From contig CAJTGF010000033.1 of NCBI GenBank assembly GCA_910575585.1, positions 1 to 55,230 on the forward strand: 55,230 nucleotides of DNA, written 5' to 3'. Positions 50,655-55,230 of the stretch are shown here, piece after piece (position 1 is the stretch's first letter; each line of letters opens with the position of its first letter). The stretch is from Clostridiaceae bacterium (GTDB lineage: Bacteria > Bacillota > Clostridia > Lachnospirales > Lachnospiraceae). The notes beneath the pieces were generated by a model. It did no database searches. It saw only the letters and a program-made list of their open reading frames with translations, and had not been told where the DNA came from. The position numbers and the translations under genes were made by a program.

Positions 50655-50825
50655 ATGATGTCGCCACAGGCAATCTTATCTACAACGAAAGGCTCGTTTG
50701 CAATGGAAGGGATGTATGCTTCTAAAACTGACGAAAAAAACATCATCGATGTTTTAACAGGAAGCCGCAGCTTAGAAGATGTCATAAATGAACTCAAGGA
50801 AAAGTATACGGCGGCAGGAAAATAA
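50655..50825 (+). CDS. VbhA/FicA-like antitoxin
   Basis: A 56-residue protein with GGAAGGTGGAG before two adjacent ATG codons. TTKGSFAMEGMY contains the (S/T)xxxE(G/N) motif (S-F-A-M-E-G) whose glutamate blocks ATP positioning in class I Fic toxins; the end (SLEDVINELKEKYTAAGK) matches the C-terminal helix of Antitoxin_VbhA proteins. It lies 7 bases before the Fic gene, which itself lacks an internal inhibitory helix, as expected of a class I pair. Confidence 0.8.
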   Translation: MMSPQAILSTTKGSFAMEGMYASKTDEKNIIDVLTGSRSLEDVINELKEKYTAAGK

Positions 50826-50832
50826 GAAAGCA

Positions 50833-51444
50833 ATGAACAAATATCATTATGAATATAAGGATGACGGAGAAGTTAAATACTGCTATCCAGGTACTCAGGT
50901 GCTGGTCAATAAATTTAATATCCGTAACGCGCAGCAGCTTAATGTCGCGGAAAGGGAGATCACGATCATTAAGGCTGCCGTTTTGGCAGACACCATTACT
51001 GGCGGCTTCGATCTGGTGCATCTAAAAAGCATCCATAAATTTCTCTTTGAGGATATCTATGAATGGGCCGGGCAACTCCGCACGGTTGATATCGCTAAAG
51101 GTAATATTATCTGTCTGGTCCCGTTCATCGAAATGCAGTTTTCTGAGCTATATAGGAAACTTAAGAAAGATCATTTCCTGAAAGGAGAAACAGACAGTGG
51201 ATATGTTGCCGAAAAGATAGCGTACTACCTGTCAGAAATCAATGTGATACACCCATTTCGGGAAGGAAATGGACGGACGCAGCGGATCTTCTGCCAGCAG
51301 CTGTGTAAAAATACGGGATGTTTTTACCTTGATTTTTCCATGGCGGACGAAAAAGAGATGCTGGAAGCGAGTATGGACTCATTCATGTGTAACTACAAAA
51401 AAATGGAAATACTGATAGGGAAATGTTTGAAAAAAAACAAATGA
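50833..51444 (+). CDS. Class I Fic toxin
   Basis: A 203-residue protein with HPFREGNGRTQR at residues 140-151. IYEWAGQLRTVDIAKGN and LSEINVIHPFR are further Fic hallmarks. It lacks the (S/T)xxxE(G/N) motif, which is supplied by the antitoxin gene just upstream, matching the VbhT-VbhA arrangement. AGGAAAATAAG precedes the ATG at 50833. Such toxins AMPylate gyrase and topoisomerase IV; on a plasmid they serve as maintenance modules. Confidence 0.85.
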   Translation: MNKYHYEYKDDGEVKYCYPGTQVLVNKFNIRNAQQLNVAEREITIIKAAVLADTITGGFDLVHLKSIHKFLFEDIYEWAGQLRTVDIAKGNIICLVPFIEMQFSELYRKLKKDHFLKGETDSGYVAEKIAYYLSEINVIHPFREGNGRTQRIFCQQLCKNTGCFYLDFSMADEKEMLEASMDSFMCNYKKMEILIGKCLKKNK

Positions 51445-51467
51445 TGGTGAAATAATGCCATTCCCCA

Positions 51468-51495
51468 AAGAGGCTCCGATGGGGCTTCTTTTTTT
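51468..51495 (+). terminator. Rho-independent terminator
   Basis: AAGAGGCTCCGATGGGGCTT hairpin followed by CTTTTTTT, near-identical to 48,893-48,921. Confidence 0.8.
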
Positions 51496-51562
51496 GTGCG
51501 GATACCGGCCGCTGTGCCCGCCCATGTGCGAAAAACATGGCGTTTCCTCCGTTCTCCCGTCC

Positions 51563-51578
51563 CCATACTTTCCATGAA
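51563..51578 (+). promoter_or_regulatory. CCATACT element
   Basis: CCATACTTTCCATGAA, 53 bases before the ATG at 51616. Confidence 0.8.
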
Positions 51579-51615
51579 ACTACAAAAAGGAAGCGAGAGA
51601 GCGGAAAGGAAAAAA

Positions 51616-52059
51616 ATGTTGGATTTTTACGGAAAGACATGCAACTATGCGTTCCCGTACCGGGAGGAGGGATACGAGGTATTCTTCCTCGGGGACAGCA
51701 TAGCGGAACACAGGAAGACCTTTAAGGACATCGACAGCTGCATCCTGTGGGGTGCGTACCAGGAGTTTGAGGAGGAGAATACAGATATCGAGAGCGAGAA
51801 TATGCTCATCTGCGAGTCTGCCAGTATGAAGCCTGTCATGTGGGTCACCAGCCAGGATACCATCCTGGAATATGCCTGGGCGACGCTTGAGGATGTGAAC
51901 ATTGATGAGAATGAATGCACAGAACAGGACTGGTTCATCTTCCCGGCAGGTACAGACAAGTATGAGATCTGGCACTGGTTTGACCGGAATTACAGCAGGG
52001 GCGTTGGGAAACTGATAATGGGAACGGACGCTAAGCTCCCTGTGCTGCCCTGGATATGA
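51616..52059 (+). CDS. Unknown 147-residue acidic protein
   Basis: AAAGGAAAAAA precedes the ATG. A beta-rich acidic protein (EEGYEVFFLGDSIAEHRKTF, TDKYEIWHWFDRNYSRGVGK). I recognise no family. It is preceded by a terminator-element cassette nearly identical to that before 49045. Confidence 0.6.
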   Translation: MLDFYGKTCNYAFPYREEGYEVFFLGDSIAEHRKTFKDIDSCILWGAYQEFEEENTDIESENMLICESASMKPVMWVTSQDTILEYAWATLEDVNIDENECTEQDWFIFPAGTDKYEIWHWFDRNYSRGVGKLIMGTDAKLPVLPWI

Positions 52060-52136
52060 TACCGCTGCATGGTGATAAACGATCTGGCATATTGTCTGAT
52101 AATTCTATTTGAATCAATAAAAAAGAGGAAAAATAT

Positions 52137-52733
52137 ATGAGAAAAACAATGATGATGATGACAGAAGCAGCACACAAATGGGTCAGCGGGTTCCACAAGT
52201 TCCCGCGGGACATGGTCCGCACACTGATGAAGGCCGACCCGGCTTCCTGGACAGAGGTGACCACGTTTTCCCCATGGGCAGAAGTCAAGGTGTCTATGCC
52301 GTGCCAGACAGTGGATGGCGTGTCCTATCAGGGGAAGGAGCAGTGCGGAAACCTCGTAGGGCGCATGAAGGACGGGAGATGGAAGATCGAAATGGCAGAT
52401 GGCACGGTCGTCGTGGTTACGGAAGACGGCTTTGCATTAAATCCCCTGACCGCACTCCCGAGATATGTATGCCTGTTCCAGTTCGACAGCCAGTGCGATG
52501 AGGAATGGCTGAAAAACGGGAACGGTATCCGTCTCATGTCCGAGAGCCATTTCCGTATCTACTGGCACGAAGAGTGGGGCTATTTCTTCGGGCCCGACAT
52601 GGCAGGGTATAGCGTCTATTCGTCCCACTGGGTTCCCTTGTACAAGGCGAGGAACCTGGAGTGGCACAATGAGGACGACACCGGCCGTCAGGCGCAGGGC
52701 CGGCAATGGGACAATGAGGAAGATATGTGTTAG
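52137..52733 (+). CDS. Unknown 198-residue protein
   Basis: GAGGAAAAATAT precedes the ATG. A small beta-barrel-like middle part (GNLVGRMKDGRWKIEMADGT) suggests an SH3-like or DUF4314-like fold; the rest is rich in aromatic residues. No firm family. It is second in a unit with 51616 and followed by a terminator. Confidence 0.55.
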   Translation: MRKTMMMMTEAAHKWVSGFHKFPRDMVRTLMKADPASWTEVTTFSPWAEVKVSMPCQTVDGVSYQGKEQCGNLVGRMKDGRWKIEMADGTVVVVTEDGFALNPLTALPRYVCLFQFDSQCDEEWLKNGNGIRLMSESHFRIYWHEEWGYFFGPDMAGYSVYSSHWVPLYKARNLEWHNEDDTGRQAQGRQWDNEEDMC

Positions 52734-52761
52734 CAAAAAGATAGAGAAGTTTTTCTGTATC

Positions 52762-52794
52762 CGCAAAAGCCTGGGAGATGATCCCGGGCTTTTT
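52762..52794 (+). terminator. Rho-independent terminator
   Basis: AAAAGCCTGGGA/TCCCGGGCTTTT stem with T-tract. Confidence 0.85.
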
Positions 52795-52861
52795 TGCGCC
52801 AATCCATGTCCTTTGCGTCCCATCCCCGGTTTTTTGTGCCCTTTAATCTGTCTCCGCATTT

Positions 52862-52875
52862 CCATACTTCCCATG
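52862..52875 (+). promoter_or_regulatory. CCATACT element
   Basis: CCATACTTCCCATG, consensus copy, 56 bases before a GTG-initiated leader frame (52918) and 159 before the gene at 53021. Confidence 0.8.
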
Positions 52876-52917
52876 TAAACACATATAAGGCACTGCAGAG
52901 GAAGAAAGGAGAAAAGC

Positions 52918-52965
52918 GTGAAGAACGCAGATAGAAAAAACCGCCCGCCACCCCGGCAGGAGTGA
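52918..52965 (+). CDS. Possible 15-residue leader peptide
   Basis: AAAGGAG precedes a GTG that reads VKNADRKNRPPPRQE and stops; the TGA overlaps an ATG for a further 9-codon frame (52965-52994) ending 26 bases before the main gene. The GTG is at the usual distance from the CCATACT element. The run of prolines could pause ribosomes. Confidence 0.35.
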   Translation: MKNADRKNRPPPRQE

Positions 52966-53020
52966 TGTGGGCGACTGTATGGTACAAAAACTAAAAAATA
53001 TCAAAAAAGGAGAAAAAATC

Positions 53021-54067
53021 ATGAGGATCGAGAGACTGAGAAGAGGGTTAGAACTGTTGAACAAGGTGGACGGCAAGAAGTACAAGGTCGTGGAAGTGGA
53101 TGGGGCCGCAGGTACCGCTGTGGAGATGCACACGGATCTCGATGGCACCCTGATCGGCCTCGGGGACGAAGAGGTCACCATCACGGAAAAGAATGCGCTG
53201 GCATTCCGTATCATAAACGACCCAGAACCGTACCCGGTACCGGAAGGCTATTCCGTTGAAGGCGGCGTGCTCTTAAAGGACGGGAAGCTGGCATGCATAC
53301 AAGGGGAGTTTTCCTTTGGCAAGATTTTAGCCAAATGTGAAGACTACCTGATCCTGACAGCTAAAGTAAAAGGGATGAAGGACGGCGATGTCATCCTGGT
53401 CAGCTACCAGGTGTCCCGCGACTTCTTCAGGAAGCTGACGGTAGTGCCTACTGAAAACATCGTTTTCCTTGGCTATGCCGGGGAAGGCATGGAAACGGCC
53501 GTGTTCATCTTCTCCGCTACAGAGGAAAAGGAGGACTGCGTGGACGGGGAAAAGAAAACCGTGAGATGCTTCAAGGAAACGGCCGTGGTCATCATTACAA
53601 AAGGCAGGTCCTGTTCTTACGAGAACTTCAATGGCCCTGTCACTGTCAATGACTGCTTCATCAAGCAGATTCCGGGCAGCGGAAACGGGGACTTTGACCT
53701 GTTCCTGGCGTCCGACGAGGATGAAAAGGACGGGGTGCTGGTACCGCGCAAGGAACGTCTGTGGGCCCAGCTGCACGGCTGGAACATGCGCTGTGTCAGT
53801 AGATTCGGCTGCAACGGGAACATCCGGGCAGGCTGGAGCCCTGCTTACTGCGATTTCGTGATCCGCGGAAAAGGGATGCTGCGGTTCAAGGAGGACATCA
53901 ATATCGCTGATCCGGCAGTAGCAGAGCTGGACGGCTATGATACCCTGATTGATATCACCAAGAAGGACTATACTTACAAGCTGACCTTCAGCAATGAGGA
54001 GTATGAGTTCAAGACACTGGTGAGCCAGTCCACAAAGGACCGCGGCTACATCGTGACTGTGGAGTAA
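53021..54067 (+). CDS. Unknown 348-residue protein
   Basis: AAAAAAGGAGAAAAAATC precedes the ATG. Soluble and beta-rich; the N-terminal part (GLELLNKVDGKKYKVVEVDG) looks like a small barrel, and NIVFLGYAGEGMETAVFIFS and YDTLIDITKKDYTYKLTFSN lie further on. No family recognised and no catalytic motif visible. It forms a unit bounded by a CCATACT element and a strong terminator. Confidence 0.6.
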   Translation: MRIERLRRGLELLNKVDGKKYKVVEVDGAAGTAVEMHTDLDGTLIGLGDEEVTITEKNALAFRIINDPEPYPVPEGYSVEGGVLLKDGKLACIQGEFSFGKILAKCEDYLILTAKVKGMKDGDVILVSYQVSRDFFRKLTVVPTENIVFLGYAGEGMETAVFIFSATEEKEDCVDGEKKTVRCFKETAVVIITKGRSCSYENFNGPVTVNDCFIKQIPGSGNGDFDLFLASDEDEKDGVLVPRKERLWAQLHGWNMRCVSRFGCNGNIRAGWSPAYCDFVIRGKGMLRFKEDINIADPAVAELDGYDTLIDITKKDYTYKLTFSNEEYEFKTLVSQSTKDRGYIVTVE

Positions 54068-54094
54068 GCAAGAAAGATAAAAAGCCATAAGGAC

Positions 54095-54122
54095 GGAAGG
54101 GGATATTTTCCCCTTCCGTGTT
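54095..54122 (+). terminator. Rho-independent terminator
   Basis: CGGAAGGGGA/TTCCCCTTCCG stem followed by TGTTTT. Confidence 0.85.
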
Positions 54123-54175
54123 TTCACTCAAAAACAACAAAAGATATCAAACGAAAAAGGAGAAAATATGGAAAT

Positions 54176-55072
54176 ATGATCACAAAACAGGAATTCATTC
54201 AGGCAGTTGTGAACGCCGTAAAGATGACGTCCGGTATCCAGGCCGAAGCGGGCGTTGTGAATATCAGACTCAACAACGGTAACAGCAGCTTTATCCAGGT
54301 ACAGTGCGGGCAAAACACCTACGTGAATGTGTATGTAGACGATTATTACCAGGCGTTCTGCAACGGTGACCTTTTGGCATTCATGGCTGCGGCAGAAGCC
54401 GTCGCCAAAGCGAAAGAAGACGGCGAGATGACCCGGAAATGGATGGACTATGAGCAGGCTAGGAGCAGGCTGATGTGCCGACTGGTGAACACGGCGCTCA
54501 ACAAGAACGTACTGAATGCGATACCGAGCATCCCGTTCCATGACTTAAGCATCACTTTCAGCCTGATGGCAGATGATACCGGGAACCGGATCGCAGGCGT
54601 CAACAACAGCATACTCGATCACTGGGGCGTCAGCATCGATGATCTGTACCGGGATGCGCTTGTGAACATGCAGGCAAAATTACCTCCTGCCCGGATCGAG
54701 AGCATATTCGAGACGATTGTAAAGAAGATCGCAGACGAGGAAGAAAGAAATGTCATCGAAGAACTTGAGCAAGCGGTAAAAGACGCAGGCGCACAGCCGC
54801 TCTACATACTGACGAATAGGACAGGGGTTTTGGGAACGGCGGTGATCCTGTACCCGGGCGTACTGGAATCCTGTGCGGAAAAGATGGGAGGGGATTATTA
54901 CCTGATCCCAAGCAGTATCCACGAATTCCTGATTTCGCCGGTGGGCATGAGCCCGGAAGAAATGTGCAAGATGATCCGGGGGATCAACCGGACCGAACTG
55001 CCGCCGAAGGAAGTGCTGGCTGACCATGCGTACCTGTACTCCACAGCGGAGAAAAGGATCGTGATGGTGTAG
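54176..55072 (+). CDS. DUF5688 family protein
   Basis: A 298-residue protein. DDTGNRIAGVNNSILDHWGV-like text (NNSILDHWGVSIDDLYRDAL), ILYPGVLESCAEKMG and YLIPSSIHEFLISP are the conserved blocks of DUF5688, a family restricted mainly to clostridia and usually of similar length. AAAAGGAGAAAAT precedes a 3-codon ATG frame whose TGA overlaps the real ATG, so translation may be coupled. No CCATACT element lies directly upstream. Function unknown; members often co-occur with LPD-domain genes. Confidence 0.8.
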   Translation: MITKQEFIQAVVNAVKMTSGIQAEAGVVNIRLNNGNSSFIQVQCGQNTYVNVYVDDYYQAFCNGDLLAFMAAAEAVAKAKEDGEMTRKWMDYEQARSRLMCRLVNTALNKNVLNAIPSIPFHDLSITFSLMADDTGNRIAGVNNSILDHWGVSIDDLYRDALVNMQAKLPPARIESIFETIVKKIADEEERNVIEELEQAVKDAGAQPLYILTNRTGVLGTAVILYPGVLESCAEKMGGDYYLIPSSIHEFLISPVGMSPEEMCKMIRGINRTELPPKEVLADHAYLYSTAEKRIVMV

Positions 55073-55230
55073 CAGATAGTCCCGCCAGGAAGACAAAAGA
55101 CCGAGAGGAGGTCAACTACCCATCCCCTAAAGGGAATGGGCTTGTAAAAGCCCGGACGCTTTGGGAGATAGGCAGCTGAGCAGAGGCATGACGCGGCAGG
55201 TGCCTTCGGGTGCCTTACCACTCAGGGGTG
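55073..55230. other. Structured intergenic end of the window
   Basis: No gene. CCCATCCC/GGGAATGGG (near 55,129-55,140) and AAGCCC-type pairs suggest RNA structure or the subterminal hairpin of an IS200/IS605-type element continuing beyond the window. GGTGCC occurs twice near the end. The window ends before this can be decided. Confidence 0.35.

Noticed and set aside
48992-51618. Translation starting at the ATG inside the CCATACT element
   Set aside because: In two cases this ATG is in frame with the gene, but in most copies the codon is absent or quickly followed by a stop, and no ribosome site precedes it.
1-55230. tRNA or rRNA genes
   Set aside because: I saw no TTCGA-type T-loop with a plausible cloverleaf and no ribosomal RNA sequence; a dedicated scan such as tRNAscan would be decisive.
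1-55230. Prophage structural or conjugation genes
   Set aside because: No terminase, capsid, tail, relaxase or VirB/D4-type protein could be recognised, so the window was not called a phage or an ICE.

Overview
The window looks like part of a large extrachromosomal replicon (big plasmid, phage-plasmid or large phage early region) from a gut clostridium, most likely a Lachnospiraceae. The evidence is the set of protein families (LPD11- and LPD28-like large-polyvalent-protein domains, DUF3841, DUF4317 and DUF5688 relatives, the small acidic protein starting MKATNIIWD), strong purine-rich ribosome sites, and moderate GC with short intergenic terminators. There are no rRNA or tRNA genes, no virion structural genes and no recognisable conjugation machinery, so plasmid and phage cannot be separated from this stretch alone.

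Layout. 1-6,990: an A+T-rich cargo block holding a transposase fragment, a 1006-aa protein with an HETAH zinc-peptidase motif, an FRG-domain protein four codons-worth downstream, a convergent unknown gene, a broken gene and an IS200-type element. 7,000-15,000: two intact DDE insertion sequences set into a mostly minus-strand backbone segment that carries a 5'-3' exonuclease with an N-terminal zinc ribbon, a ruined cytosine methyltransferase and several small or broken genes. 15,600-20,700: a uracil-DNA-glycosylase remnant, an LPD11 protein, a PAPS-reductase-like PP-loop protein and a CHC2-type zinc-ribbon protein. 20,760-23,160: a 2.4-kb gene-free region with a roughly 12-copy iteron-like array (21,913-22,488), the best candidate for an origin or centromere. 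23,200-55,072: almost entirely plus strand, with an EcoRI-type adenine methylase, DUF3841, a secreted transglutaminase-like protein, PIN-PhoH, an SSB-like protein, a second PP-loop protein, Dam, SepF, an ATP-grasp/CDC123-like protein, a SLOG protein, a 23-residue-repeat protein, a PARP, a UvrD-type helicase with a Cas4-like Fe-S segment, three Fic proteins (one with a VbhA-like antitoxin) and many family-specific unknowns.

How it works together. From 10 kb onward about twenty intergenic copies of a short element, CCATACTTCCCATG, precede genes on both strands, always in the orientation of the gene and usually 40-60 bases before its start codon; most follow a rho-independent terminator. This looks like a replicon-specific promoter or operator that divides the element into many short transcription units. 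The recognisable functions are DNA replication and repair (exonuclease, SSB, helicase, PhoH, primase-like zinc ribbon), DNA modification (EcoRI-type methylase, Dam, dead Dcm, PP-loop enzymes) and nucleotide-based protein modification (PARP, Fic, SLOG).

Decay is conspicuous. Many small genes carry a single in-frame stop or a single-base frameshift while the long genes beside them are intact, and three genes have ATA exactly where the start codon should be. Two long genes (phoH-like and the helicase) have a hairpin placed between the Shine-Dalgarno sequence and the ATG. All functional assignments are from reading motifs by eye; no database search was run.
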